Assembly: GCA_037157565.1 (NCBI GenBank)
Contig: JAZHRO010000013.1
Location: 74,827,501 to 74,891,500, forward strand
DNA length: 64,000 nucleotides
Source: Thalassia testudinum
Lineage: Eukaryota > Streptophyta > Magnoliopsida > Alismatales > Hydrocharitaceae
Direction: 5' to 3'
Of the stretch, positions 35,001-42,057 are shown in pieces (position 1 is the first letter of the stretch; every line of letters starts with the position of its first letter). The notes under the pieces were generated by a model, which made no database searches, had not been told where the DNA came from, and worked only from the letters and a program-made list of their open reading frames with translations. The position numbers and the translations under genes were made by a program.

Positions 35001-37612
35001 CGATTTTCTTTGATAATTTAACAAAGAGGTTGCAATTGCCTCAAATGGTCGCCAAGCATCTCCAAGAGCAGGTGACAAAGGAGGGGTTTTGAAGTCAGTG
35101 ATGGCATTTTTAATCTGTTCACCATATTCTTTTTGGAACCATTCCTCATGAGGGGTTTGGGGATCCCTGGAGGTAGATTGGAGGCGCCGCTCCAGAGCAA
35201 CGACTATTGGAGCCATCACAGCAGTATATTTTGCTGCATTTATCTTCTTTTTTTCACTTTCACTAAGAGTAGGATTTTCTGCTATCCGTCTAGTTTCTTC
35301 TTTCAGCATGTTTATGCGCCTCAAAACATCTGCATTTCCAAAGCAATATATTTAGTAGTTTCACTGCATGCACAGTAGAATTACTTTGACATGATAACTA
35401 AAATAAGCAAGAATAAAATTAACTAGCTGATCCATATGATGGAAATCTCATGAACTAAGTGGAATGGGTTGGTTGATTAGTTGACAAGATGATATCAGCT
35501 AAATTATAATTTTCTTGCCAAAAAGAACATAGCCTGTCCATTCAGAGATACAAATGCCAATTAAAAAAAATTATGGCATTAGCAGAAGCAACACAAGTTC
35601 AGTTTTTCACTTCCATCTGCATAGCAACATAAATGCAGTCCCACCAAATTTCATACAGAAATTTTATCACAGGTGAAATCTATAATTTGGTGCTACTTCT
35701 AAATCCTTTTTTTCTTTTGAAAAGGTAAAGGATGGCTAGTAGAGATCAATAGCCATCCACTTCATTCCACCAAACCAAGAAAGTATAAATTTTGAGACCA
35801 GAACCAAGCAATTTGTGTCAATAATGCTCCGTTTGGACATAGGAAGTTGGGGGCTGAAGTAAGGACAACGAGGGAATGCGAAGGAGAGGAGAGGAATTAA
35901 CAAAATAGGATGTAGTCTGACTGAAATGGAAGGGAAGGGCCAGAAGTAAAAATTGTATTTGGATATACAATTGAATGGAGAAGAAGAGGGAGAACTTATC
36001 TTGGAGAGGTCCATTTTTTGCCTCTTGATTTGCAAGATGCCTTTAAACTTTGCTTTAATTCCCTCCCTTCCATCCACCATAAGAAGGCTAGACTTCCGCA
36101 GTCTTCTTGATAAGGTGGTCTGACACATTCATAACAACCAGCATCAGTAAAAATTTTTTGAAACGGGCATAACATAAAACTCTTAGCTCCACTATTATTT
36201 GGTGGAGTTGAAGGTCTTAGGTCATGTGGTGGCTAGGTATAAGCCTCAGTCTGGCTTCAAGTTAAATTTTGATGGGCAGGTTCTAAGAATTATAGAGAAG
36301 GAGGTGGTCACATGATTAGAGGATGCTTCGAGCATTGTCTGGGTGGCTGCTTGGAGCTTTGCTGCCATCTCAAAGACTGATGCCCAACTTCAACTTCCAT
36401 TTTTCTGCCTCTCACCAAGTTCCCAGCAAAACCTGGCTCTATCTCAGGTCAAGACAGATTTCTACTCCATTCTGTCTTGGTGGGATGGGAAGGAAATTTT
36501 GCCATGGAGGCATAAGGCATGGAAAGGTAAACTTTTTGCTTTCAAGAAATATCATCAGTGTATTAATCATGTTTTCAGGGAAGGGAACAAGCAGTACATG
36601 CCCTACTCAAAGAAAGGCAAGTTTTGAGGATGGACCTTTTTAGGAATCCACTGATCCAACCACTTTCCTAGGAAGATCAGTGTCCTGATCAAGAAGGAAG
36701 AGTCAATGCTTCCCAAGGACAGGATGGCATAATGTTATTTCAGGACCTGCATTTTTTCTTATTAAAGTTATAAATCCATTCTCACTTTATAAAGCTTTAC
36801 AAACTCAAACATAAGGCCACAAGTCATGGTCTATTTTTGTTTTGACTTGCAACGTGGCACGCTTTGGCTATACCCTGCTATCCTAGATCCTTTTGGCACA
36901 AGCCCAGACTTCGAGCAACCAACTCTTTCGGATTCAGGAGGTCATTTCACTCTCTTTCTCCAAGAGGTAGGAATAGAGGCAAAGAACGAAAACAAGAGTA
37001 CCTAACGTCATTTGTAAGGACCTGGGGCGTGGGTCCCCTGCCTCAACTATAGCTTCAGTAGCTCATACCACTTCCTGGTAGAAAGGGATGAATAAAAAGG
37101 CATGTGACTTGTACATGGAGACGCATACTCAGCCAAACCCTATACTGAGCAATGATTGCAAGAGGATTTGGAACCACATGCCCTTGAATGATCGTAAGAG
37201 CTGACTGAGAAATTAGAATGTTAACTTCAGCAAAAGCCAATAGAGGCACAATATTGTCACTACTAGAGTTAACATTGCTTTACAACCAAAATGCATGGTT
37301 TGATGTCAATGACTCAAGGGAACCAGAAAACCCACTGACAATTAACCACACAAACACATACTAAATTAACTCATTTGCATCTCTTTAATCAATGATGTAA
37401 CCAATTACCAGACCAGCAGCCATCTTTAGTTTAATTACTTTTCTGAGAGCATAAGTAAATTTGAAATATCATTATCCAACAATACAGAAAGTGATACCTG
37501 AATGGAGATCTTGAAGCGTGCTTAGCCACTGCTCTTCCCAAAGAACTGTGATATTTCCTAGTTCATTTATCATAAGTTGAGCATCTTTGACTAAACTGGG
37601 GTACAGCTTGTC
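7373..37612 (-). CDS. SMG1: SMG1 serine/threonine kinase (PIKK), ten internal exons, both ends outside window
   Basis: SMG1 is the phosphatidylinositol-3-kinase-related protein kinase that phosphorylates UPF1 during nonsense-mediated mRNA decay. Ten exons, read right to left, are 37612-37498, 35329-34294, 27156-26709, 26248-26195, 26115-23271, 23176-23063, 15507-15377, 14703-14611, 14527-14258 and 8006-7373. Phases at every junction agree and give about 1,913 uninterrupted codons. Domain order is FRB-like helix (WEEQWLSTLQDLH), kinase N-lobe, catalytic loop GLGDRHLDN with the SMG1-type IHIDYNVCF in place of DFG, then the long insertion region typical of SMG1 between kinase and FATC. The FATC domain and the N-terminal HEAT/FAT part are not in the window. 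Intron sizes range from 79 bp to more than 26 kb. The intact frame argues for a functional gene. Identification rests on remembered family sequence; no search was run. Confidence 0.93.
8040..8789. other. SMG1 intron sequence, unassigned
   Basis: Just upstream (in gene sense) of the acceptor at 8007. It holds an A-run near 8090 and AT-rich sequence. A 67-codon plus-strand open frame at 8430-8633 resembles nothing known. It may contain a degraded LTR, but no matching partner was seen. Confidence 0.4.
8790..9013 (-). repeat. copia-2 LTR
   Basis: On the minus strand it begins TGTTAGGAAATAAAATT and ends near CTCACA. It adjoins the RNase H tail through an AGG-rich polypurine tract. Only one copy is present in the window. 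Confidence 0.65.
9055..9604 (-). mobile_element. hAT-type MITE with GGCATGCCG-rich interior
   Basis: The right end, read on the minus strand, is CAAGGTTCGAAATGTCGATT, the same terminus as the element at 57685. The left end CAATGATAAAAGTG resembles the opposite terminus. Flanks GTCCCAAC (9047-9054) and GCCCCAAC (9605-9612) are an 8-bp TSD with one mismatch. Removing the element rejoins the copia-2 RNase H text. No coding capacity. Confidence 0.75.
9931..11010. mobile_element. AT-rich non-autonomous element with GATATATCG repeats
   Basis: It interrupts copia-2 between ...GCACTAGAA and GAATGAGCAACC. The left end CCAAGGTTTTAAATGTTGAT resembles the hAT MITE terminus seen elsewhere here. The right end ...GTTTCAATGATTG is its weak inverse. 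The last 250 bp carry many ATATC/GATAT words such as GATATATCACTGATATATCG. No coding capacity. The TSD is decayed, so the class is inferred from the termini. Confidence 0.6.
11193..11490. repeat. 149-bp tandem duplication within copia-2 pol
   Basis: Units 11193-11341 and 11342-11490 both start AGGTACCTAAGAATAAGGCA. They encode the minus-strand copia RT/RNase H junction twice. About 10-15% divergence between units indicates an old event. Confidence 0.85.
11541..13540 (+). pseudogene. Ty1/copia RT-RNase H remnant (copia-4) with 3' LTR
   Basis: From 11586 it reads the pre-RT linker (PIAIWKAPRSFAHYHV), RT (RWVFILKYNLDGSI, YGLKQSPRAWFQHL, FVYVDDHILTGG with an intact YVDD) and RNase H (AYSDVDYAGD, SSAKSKYHAM, MYCDNKATTY). 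Frameshifts lie near 12230 and 12700, with several stops. A short LTR-like end (about 13410-13540) contains TATATAAAGAAGTGTAGG, like the LTR at 21538. Gag, integrase and the 5' LTR are missing. Antisense to SMG1. Confidence 0.85.
13541..14257. other. SMG1 intron sequence, unassigned
   Basis: AT-rich sequence next to the donor at 14257, with a T-run near 13975-13990. No open frame of interest and no terminal repeats were seen. Confidence 0.4.
14258..14527 (-). CDS. SMG1: SMG1 exon in C-terminal insertion region
   Basis: This 270-bp exon (90 codons) runs from acceptor TTCTTGTAG to donor AAG|GTGATT. It encodes VASILQPLETSLSADLATLA and ends AKTAGLHARNLHK. The block VHGQLLYETYSSRVRECCQS matches the pattern of the plant SMG1 C-terminal region. 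The preceding intron is only 83 bp and is the one with the GC donor. Confidence 0.88.
14611..14703 (-). CDS. SMG1: SMG1 exon with GC splice donor
   Basis: This 31-codon exon starts after acceptor TTTCTGTAG and encodes ILAIAEGLHDINKLAKEAAV then VHGSLMADLNK. The frame continues only if the donor is AACAAG|GCATCC, a GC donor. The two nearby GT candidates, both slightly downstream, leave one base and put the next exon out of frame. The join K|VASILQPLE also keeps the length remembered for plant SMG1 in this stretch. Both ends are phase 0. Confidence 0.82.
14704..15376. other. SMG1 intron, 673 bp, unassigned
   Basis: An AT-rich intron with GT donor (15376-15375) and AG acceptor (14705-14704) on the minus strand. 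No transposon signature was identified. Confidence 0.6.
15377..15507 (-). CDS. SMG1: SMG1 exon in C-terminal insertion region
   Basis: This 131-bp exon runs from acceptor CCTTCATAG to donor GAG|GTAAAA. It encodes EFQDILTTVKDCACEVNVAL then SNFSHVSSGQTTLTSECGIM. It is separated from the previous exon by a 7.6-kb intron occupied by a LINE and a copia element. Two leading bases complete the Gly codon begun upstream and it ends in phase 0. Confidence 0.88.
15508..16047. other. SMG1 intron sequence left of LINE F
   Basis: Plain AT-rich intron sequence up to the first TSD copy of LINE F (16048-16060). It continues after the element at 22521-23062. No gene or repeat recognised. Confidence 0.5.
16629..16786 (+). 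repeat. copia-3 5' LTR
   Basis: It begins TGTTGGTGTAGCACTCTTGT, has TCTATATAAAGAGGTGTA as a TATA-like core, and ends CTAACT before the primer-binding site. About 14 bp longer than its partner because of small indels. Confidence 0.9.
17322..18722 (+). pseudogene. copia-3 gag and protease
   Basis: The UBN2-type gag begins near 17328 (SSKVISDTATDAGSYKTLFF) and contains internal stops, e.g. before GHDKEHILMEGE and in the WKKDNGMVQA region. The long open frame from 17897 has a Gly-rich RGGRGSPPTRGRGR stretch and a zinc-knuckle position reading CSHYSKVEHLEATYW, where the second and third Cys of CX2CX4HX4C are Tyr. The aspartic protease motif LVDTGASHHLSDD follows. The stop near 18722 cuts off the integrase. 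Confidence 0.88.
18723..21437 (+). pseudogene. copia-3 integrase, RT and RNase H
   Basis: Integrase remnants (LQWHRRYGHPSLDRL near 18735; IIHQTSCPCTSQQNRVVERK near 19140) and the domain after it (FGCVAVVHILEPSRGKLAPR, KYAFLGYSSTTKGYRCYDPQ) precede RT (MEEEMAALHSRGTWELTDLP near 20085) and RNase H (SSSVESEYRDM, RCDNHHATYI, HIEVGCHYIKDLI). RT is broken by several frameshifts between 20340 and 20800. The polymerase motif is altered to a VHDL-like string near 20610. Confidence 0.88.
21538..21681 (+). repeat. copia-3 3' LTR
   Basis: It starts TGTTGGTCTAGCACTCTTGT, contains CACTATATAAAAGTTGTAGG and ends CCAACT. The TSD ATGTA follows immediately. Confidence 0.9.
22521..23062. other. SMG1 intron sequence right of LINE F
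   Basis: Intron remainder up to the donor at 23062. It contains a short GAGCCTTTACTCTAGAGCCTTCACTCTAGAGCCTTC triplication near 22862-22896 and an A-rich run near 23020. Nothing coding. Confidence 0.5.
23063..23176 (-). CDS. SMG1: SMG1 exon in C-terminal insertion region
   Basis: This 114-bp exon lies between acceptor CTTTATAG and donor GCAG|GTAACT. It encodes SEQEWRLAQKNMEAAANSLF followed by SATSELSVASVKAKSAA. The entering codon is A|TT and the leaving codon G|GT, both in phase with neighbouring exons. It continues the helical insertion region before FATC. Confidence 0.88.
23271..26115 (-). CDS. SMG1: SMG1 giant exon: C-terminal insertion region
   Basis: This 2,845-bp exon (948 codons plus one base) runs from acceptor CTTGTCAG to donor AAAA|GTAAGT. 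It begins KFLNVLNQYEIISAIFYHVE and ends LTRLDATYHSFK. Landmarks known from plant SMG1 are VPLTIVPEPTQAQCYELD, LALQRVLPLNY and GVSLAVEALQQYS. The region is predicted to be mostly alpha-helical, is unique to SMG1 among PIKKs, and in animals binds SMG8/SMG9 (established knowledge). There is no internal stop, although large transposon insertions surround it. Confidence 0.95.
26195..26248 (-). CDS. SMG1: SMG1 micro-exon after the kinase domain
   Basis: An 18-codon exon encoding EHHDLLITTLPTADSALE lies between acceptor ATATCAG and donor GAG|GTAATAG. Both junctions are phase 0. It is too short for ORF-based finding and was placed because plant SMG1 has this segment directly after the residues corresponding to EIRVPLQ. 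It starts the long insertion region between kinase and FATC. Confidence 0.9.
26249..26708. other. SMG1 intron, 460 bp, no transposon seen
   Basis: Consensus donor GTAAGT (from 26708) and acceptor AG (26250-26249). AT-rich throughout; no repeat or open frame recognised. Confidence 0.7.
26709..27156 (-). CDS. SMG1: SMG1 exon: kinase catalytic and activation loops
   Basis: This 448-bp exon runs from acceptor CATTTGCAG to the consensus donor CAG|GTAAGT. It carries MSMVGHILGLGDRHLDNIL (catalytic loop, Asp and Asn of DRHxxN) and IHIDYNVCFDKG (metal-binding Asp; SMG1 has DYN here instead of DFG). PFRLTQTIEAALGLTG, the C-lobe activation segment typical of PIKKs, follows. The exon ends at FHEIRVPLQ in phase 0. 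A 7.1-kb transposon-filled intron separates it from the N-lobe exon. Confidence 0.95.
27157..27950. other. SMG1 intron sequence, unassigned
   Basis: Intron sequence next to the acceptor of the catalytic-loop exon. Short open frames only. The part at 27420-27780 has a texture like a decayed copia RNase H region (minus strand), but no motif is firm. Confidence 0.35.
27953..28285 (+). mobile_element. Possible hAT MITE relic
   Basis: The left end AAGATTTTAAATGCTGATTT matches the terminus of the hAT MITEs at 40261 and 57685. The interior shares GTGCATTT...GAGGCATCC and TGCCGAAATTTCGAC words. The right end near CTTCAAACCCT resembles the inverse terminus. No TSD was found. Confidence 0.5.
28719..29760. 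mobile_element. Nested TIR element with CCTCGAGGC-rich subterminal repeats
   Basis: The left end CATGGCTTAAAAAAATGCAC and the inverse of the right end CAAGGTTTTAAAAAATGTGA are related TIRs. Both flanks carry GCTAC (28714-28718, 29761-29765). Subterminal regions repeat GCCTCGAGG/CACCTCGA words. The interior has a hairpin CATTCTGTCATAAAA/TTTTATGACAGAATG near 29148-29198. No coding capacity. Confidence 0.65.
29761..30045 (+). pseudogene. Captured LRR receptor-like kinase fragment
   Basis: About 90 codons read VAYKAMLENGTTAAMKRLRD, FTTRAKAIGAMSCPNLVPLR and AYYYSHDKKLLVYDYMPMGS. This is the N-lobe of the plant inactive-type LRR receptor kinase group (RLK902/At1g48480-like), including the subdomain II Lys (AMKRL) and subdomain V. 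It stops after SLSALHGERD, without catalytic or activation loops. The Gly-rich loop is degraded (VKAIG). The run is GC-rich compared with its AT-rich surroundings. It lies inside the PIF/Harbinger-like element. Confidence 0.85.
30248..30352. repeat. 21-bp minisatellite, five units
   Basis: Five consecutive units of the form AATCCACGGGTGGAGTCTGA with point changes. If translated in one plus frame they give the heptad NPRVESE, NPPVESD, NPRVDSK, SPTADSE, NLPVESQ. It lies between the receptor-kinase fragment and the right end of the DNA element. No sign of being a real gene. Confidence 0.75.
30817..31335 (-). mobile_element. LINE 3'-end fragment (LINE H) inside LINE G
   Basis: A T-run (30817-30823) is followed by AAAAAAATGAAAAAGAATGG and a GGTTACTTGAG...CTCATTACC hairpin, the 3'-terminal pattern shared by other LINEs here on the minus strand. 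LINE G text resumes near 31340. The rest of the insert is not recognisably coding. The right boundary and TSD are uncertain. Confidence 0.5.
30951..30997 (-). repeat. Micro retro-insertion (poly-A only) with 17-bp TSD
   Basis: AATTAAGAACTCAATTT (30951-30967) and AATTATGAACTCAATTT (30981-30997) flank TTTTTTTTTGAGA. On the minus strand this is a tiny insert ending in poly(A), with a TSD carrying one mismatch. It fits an L1-type insertion truncated almost to the tail. Confidence 0.7.
33885..33935 (-). repeat. Micro retro-insertion (21 bp) with perfect 15-bp TSD
   Basis: TTTCTGAACAAAGTT occurs at 33885-33899 and again at 33921-33935. Between them lie C, twelve T and GGAAAGGA. On the minus strand this is TCCTTTCC followed by poly(A), matching the last bases of the LINE 3' end at 41950. 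It is an extreme 5'-truncated LINE insertion. Confidence 0.8.
33936..34293. other. SMG1 intron sequence beside N-lobe exon donor
   Basis: AT-rich; the donor GTATGA begins at 34293 on the minus strand. No repeat recognised. Confidence 0.5.
34294..35329 (-). CDS. SMG1: SMG1 exon: end of FRB-like region and kinase N-lobe
   Basis: This 1,036-bp exon lies between acceptor AAATGCAG and donor AAAGAT|GTATGA. It continues the FRB-like helices (VLRRINMLKEETRRIAE), the linker with ALGDAWRPFEAIATSLLNYQ, and the kinase N-lobe. The probable ATP-contacting lysine is in YLLKGREDLRLDARIMQ. The block from ETRCRSLAVRHYSVTPI to GLIQWVDNV follows the usual PIKK N- to C-lobe transition. It ends just before the catalytic loop, at FAAYSSKSK. 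The last codon is split AT|G. Confidence 0.93.
35330..35706. other. SMG1 intron sequence, unassigned
   Basis: AT-rich intron sequence upstream of the acceptor at 35330. No open frame or repeat of note. Confidence 0.5.
35707..36130 (-). mobile_element. LINE 3'-end fragment (LINE I) with perfect hairpin
   Basis: A T-rich tract is followed by GGATGGCTA (35730-35738) and its exact inverse TAGCCATCC (35750-35758). This is the same arrangement of inverse tail and hairpin as the 3' ends of the other minus-strand LINEs here. The following sequence includes GCTCCGTTTGGACA, a MITE-like phrase, so a second small element may be involved. Boundaries are approximate. Confidence 0.55.
36190..36640 (+). pseudogene. 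RNase H-like domain remnant
   Basis: Plus-strand text in shifting frames includes FKLNFDGQ near 36258, SQVKTDFYSILSWWDGK near 36446 and INHVFREGNKQYMPY near 36560. The order (N-terminal substrate strand, helix, then the HVFREGN motif) fits the plant RNase H type found downstream of LINE RTs or as degraded host RVT_3 domains. It has several stops and frameshifts and no RT neighbour. Confidence 0.5.
36660..37497. other. SMG1 intron sequence, unassigned
   Basis: Includes a 62-codon open frame (36864-37052, plus) and a 64-codon minus frame. The texture of 36840-37250 (GC-balanced, few homopolymers) differs from the adjoining intron and may be organellar or captured DNA, but no gene was recognised. 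Confidence 0.35.
37498..37612 (-). CDS. SMG1: SMG1 exon: FRB-like region
   Basis: This 115-bp exon starts after the acceptor TTATTTCAG and ends at the donor CAG|GTATCA. It encodes DKLYPSLVKDAQLMINELG and then WEEQWLSTLQDLHS, the start of the FRB-like helical bundle just before the kinase. It enters in phase 0 and leaves one base, which with AT of the next exon makes the Asp codon. The upstream exon is not found anywhere to the right, so the intron on that side exceeds 26 kb. Confidence 0.9.
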
Positions 37613-37672
37613 CTGAAATAAGCATTTCAAAAAGAAATTACTCTGATCTGTCATTTAGGAGGGCTTTCCACT

Positions 37673-38112
37673 AATTTATTGAGAGACAAGAAAGAAAAGA
37701 GCAAAAATACAAGAAATGGAAAACAAGGAAAGAAATAACAAGGAAAACCAAACCTTCCTAACATTCTCCCTCAAGTTGGACCATATATGTCGATCATAAA
37801 CCAACTTGATAATATTGTCATGAAATCTACTCCTTGCCAGTAGTTTGGTGAGTATAGCAGCTAACTGATTGCCTGATAAAATGTGTAAGGAGTGCAAATC
37901 TGACCTGATGAAGGATGTTGAGATAGATTGTTGGTTTTCTCAATCTATCTCAATATGCTTCATTCTTTCATAAAATGTGGGATTATTGACCAAGAACATA
38001 GCTGCTTTGTCATCAACACACGTGGGAATAGGATTTTCAACTTTAATCCCAGAATCACGAAGGATTGCACCCATTGTAACCCAAACATGATACGGCCAAT
38101 GCTCGATATTCA
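37673..38112 (-). mobile_element. Ty1/copia remnant (copia-5), minus strand
   Basis: An LTR-like piece (37673-37764, minus-strand start TGTTAGGAAGGTTTGG) is followed on the minus strand by RNase H tail text HSLHILSGNQLAAILTKLLA and RSRFHDNIIKL, and a GGG-rich polypurine tract. The element is cut at 38112 by the 3' end of LINE A. It sits 60 bp from the SMG1 exon at 37498-37612. Confidence 0.75.
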
Positions 38113-38225
38113 TTTTTTTGAGAAGGGAAAAGAATGATCATGGGAGGTTAGTAATCATCCGATATGTTACCTCCAAAAGGAGGTACAAGCTGCATTAAGA
38201 CCTACAGGTTTTGGGTTAAAAATAG

Positions 38226-38804
38226 AAAAAATAAGTCCCTTCCCTCACAACATTTTCAATATAGACCATCTCACCCCTAAGCACAATCTATTCCTTTGCA
38301 ACCAGGTTGACCACAGAATGCCAGCCACCTTCACACAGGCCAGTGGATCTGCAAGTGCGCCAATGTGAACAGATCTCCAGAAATCTTCAATTGAGCCATC
38401 ATGCACCGGCGTCAGATCCATAGGGAGAAAAAGGTTCTTCACAAAATCACACCGCAACAAGAGATGCCCTATGTCCTCATCCTCCAAACCACACGATACG
38501 CGAGCCATCCTCCAAATGGGCCCACCCCTGCACCCTGTCTTTTGTAGTCAATATCCTTCTACTCAGAAGCCACGGAAAAATTCTAACTTTTAAGGGGATT
38601 CAAAGCCTCCAAAGAAGAGAGGCATCCACACCGAGATAAACATTGTTCCAAACTGCTGGCTCACTGAATACCTTGTATGTCTTCCTTGCGAACAAGGCAG
38701 CAAGTGCCCACCGCAACTTATTTACTGACCCCTGGACTAGCGGAAAAGTCTCAATCATGGCAAGGAGTTCCAACAAGTTGTCGAACCTAGCTTCTGATAG
38801 CGCA
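38226..38804 (-). pseudogene. LINE A ORF2 C-terminal region
   Basis: Minus-strand text includes NLLELLAMIETFPLVQGSVN followed by KLRWALAALFARKTYKVF. After a frameshift near 38590 comes DIGHLLLRCDFVKNLFLPMD and GILWSTWLQRNRLC, the plant LINE zf-RVT-type domain. Divergent from LINE B and LINE C. Confidence 0.8.
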
Positions 38805-40260
38805 TGTAATGCCCTAAAATCCGGGTCCCGAGCCATTTTGATGTGATTCGAGTCACTTCGAACCCATAGGCACACACTAAGTTTGGTACGGTATGAACAC
38901 CTAGTAAAATGTGAAAAAAAACGTGTATTTTCAATCAACCGTTAGTCAAACATCATCAAAATGATACCATGTATGGATGGTATCCTTAGATTCCTCTCAT
39001 CGCAAGCTTTCCAATAACGCTTGTTTCACGCGAATTTGAGGTGTGTAGCTCAAGTTATATCCAAAACAAGTCGATAAGGACCTAAATGTAAGGTGAACCA
39101 AACCTAGGTGTAACTTTGGTATTTTACCCATAAATCATAACCCTAATCCTTGTGTTAGGTCTAGAAAAAGCTCTCTTGGGAATTAGGGTCGTCATTCACT
39201 TCCTTAGCCTCTTAAAAGTAGAGAGAAAGAGAGAGGAAAGAAGGAAATAAATTAGGAAATTAGGATTAGGATTCATAAGGGTTGATTTGTAATTACAAGA
39301 AGTCCAGGCTTCCAATCGCAATTATCGCGGCGGTGGTGGCAGTGCACAGCAGGGAGGCGACACGTGGTGGCGACGCTTTATGTGCAGGCGACGCGTGGGT
39401 GGAGGAACGCACGCACTCGCAAGCATTCACACGAAGAAGGTGAGCACGGTGCGCCTGATTGCCAACGCATAGCAGATTGAGCGTATCGCGTGCCGACTCG
39501 TGGCAGGGACACAGACCGGTGTGCGATTCAACTGAACTGCCTAGTCTAGGTTGGTTCAGGACCCCTTCACGTTAATCTGAGCGGTTCAAGGCCTTCCCGA
39601 CCTTGAAATTCAACAAATAAGATATTGTTTGAATCGTATCAACACATACTACGCATTGGTACCCTCTATTCTCATTTTTTATTACTGTTCCTGACGTGAA
39701 AAATCAGAAACGTGTCTAAGGTGGCTCCAATCATGTTCTGGGCATGTGTTTGATCCAAGAAAACTTCCTTGTTGGTGCACGGAGTATGAGGAAGGTCTAA
39801 TACGTAGCCCAAAACTTTTTGCGCACGGTTCGAATTCACTGTGACCCTCCAGTGATATTAGGTAGAGTATCCTACCCTCTTGTTTCGTTTTCGATTATTG
39901 TGGACTTGTTCTGCATGATCCTTCGCATGTATCATTTTTTTTTTAGAGAAAAGAGGAAGATTACCTGAGCATGGTGATCATCCTGTAAATATATTTAATT
40001 AAAAAAGGAACGGACTTATAAGTTTTGGTGTCAAAAGTAAGAAAAATAGCAAGCCTCCCTCATTGCATTCTCTACCCAACATCTCTCATTATTGAAAACT
40101 TTACCGTTCTTCTGCAACCAAATAACTCAAAGAAAAGCAAATACTTTGCACCAACCATGTCTAGATGTAAATGATCCCAGAACGTCTCCCAGAACAAATG
40201 AAAGTCGATATAGTTGGTTGTATGCTCGGCACAATGCTCCCAAACCTCTCTAGAGAAACC

Positions 40261-41094
40261 AAGGTTTGAAATGCCAATTTCAACGCTGTGTTAATGAAAT
40301 TCTAAATGTGCATTTCGTGGGTATGCCGAGGGCACGCCGTGGAAATGCCTGTTTTTCAATAAGCATGCTGAGGGCGCGCCGTGGAAATGTCGAGAGCATG
40401 CCCTCATTCCTCTCCTCCTGCTCCTGAGACCGGGAAATCAAATTCTACTTTGAAGGACTTTGACCTCGATTCTACAAAAACCCGGCTTCTACGTACTACT
40501 TTAGAGTAATGGAAAGTCATCTGAGTACTCTCTTCAGAGCTACGACGAACGACTCTCTTAAGAATCTGATTATACATCTGCGCACCCTGTTTATTTAAGT
40601 TACCCCACCGAAGAAGCACATGCCCCGCGAACAACCTCATCTCCTGCGAGTGGAGTGGAACGACACAAAGCTAGCTCGTCGACTACAAAAACATACGACT
40701 CGCTCACTTGCTTCACTTGTATCCCTGGGGTGGGTTTCTTTATTCAATTATGAATTCCGTCTGTTTCCTTTCTGAATAATTCGACTAGCTCGACTCGGTG
40801 CGTTTTTTATATGAGCAAGCTTTGATTCTTCCGGGCTAATCTAACTAGATATTGAAGGTATCAACTAATATATATTTCACACTGGGCTAATCTAACTGCC
40901 GACAAAAATGACAGTAGTCGAAAAAGCCAACAGCAACCTTGGCATGACCATCAATTTTGCCAGCAGGACGACCATGCCAACAGTATGCTGATCATGCCGA
41001 CGGCATGCCGATGATACCCCAGCATTTCGACAACTTTACCATGTCGGCATGGGCTTTCCCCAAACAAGACCTTGCCGATGGCATTTAAATCACT
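40261..41094 (+). mobile_element. hAT-type MITE with perfect 8-bp TSD
   Basis: GAGAAACC stands on both sides (40253-40260, 41095-41102). The left end AAGGTTTGAAATGCC and the inverse of the right end AGTGATTTAAATGCC are related TIRs. The interior is rich in GGCATGCCGA-type words near both ends. The 834-bp element has no coding capacity. It interrupts the 3' part of LINE B ORF2. Confidence 0.88.
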
Positions 41095-41931
41095 GAGAAA
41101 CCACATTCGAAGAACAAATTATGAATGTCCTCTTCTAACTATCCACACAACAGACAAGTGATATCATTAGATGTGCACCATTTAGTCCAATATACTTTGG
41201 TTGCCAATCTCTTTCTCCAAAGAAATCACAGGAACAACTTGACTTTGAGAGGAATCTTACAACTCCATAGCAACTTGGAATCCTTCTCCACAAGCATTTG
41301 CTAGCCACCATTAGAAATCAGGAGATTGTATGCATTCTTGATAGTGAATCTACCATGTTTCCATTGCATTATATCAAGTCCAACAGTAGGAGAGAACTCC
41401 CCCAATGCGGACAGCAGCTGCTGAAATTCAGTAAGCATGGCTTCAGAAAGTCCATCTAGAAGCCTAATGTCCCAAACACTATACTCTTTATCCCACATCT
41501 CAACCACAAGTGACTCGTTATGCTAAATATGCCGAAATAATCTCCGATATAGTTCTGAAAATCTATCACTTTGACCAATCATTACGCCAGAATTTAAAAG
41601 AAAGACCATCCCCAAGTGTCAGACCAAAATGGCTAGCAAACTCAACCATCCAAGGGCGCACAGAATACCAAACGGCAGAAGAACCATTGGTTGCTGCAGC
41701 CCTTTCAATAAGATCCATATCTCCTCCATAAGAATCTTTCAAAGTGGAAGTGGGTATGTCCTGACCATTAGAAAACAACCTCACCAACCTCTTCAACAAA
41801 AGAGCCTTGTTAAAGTAATCTAACCTACCCACACCAAGGCCTCCATCTTTCTTAGGCTTGCAAATATCCTCCCAAGAAATCAATTGCGCAAATCTCCCTT
41901 CCCAATCTGCCCCCTTCCAAAAAAATCTTCT
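41095..41931 (-). pseudogene. LINE B ORF2 segment after the RT catalytic core
   Basis: Minus-strand text: MIRRRFFWKGADWEGRFAQL then ISWEDICKPKKDGGLGVGRL (41940-41700), and a second frame with WDIRLLDGLSEAMLTEFQQL and WKHGRFTIKNAYNLL (41500-41301). These are RT-thumb to zf-RVT linker sequences. The text continues leftward at 40260-39960 beyond the MITE and rightward at 47691 beyond LINE C. Confidence 0.82.
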
Positions 41932-42057
41932 CCTTATCAAGTCAATGTTTTTTTAAAAAGGAAAGGGTAGTTATCCAGAGTGACAACTACCCAAATTCTC
42001 ATATATTAGAAACAAACATAAACAACATTACAACAGGCAGACACCAGGGTCCCCCAC

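Noticed and set aside
36840..37250. Possible organellar (mitochondrial) insert
   Set aside because: Composition differs from neighbours, but no organellar gene could be recognised; would need a search against organelle genomes.
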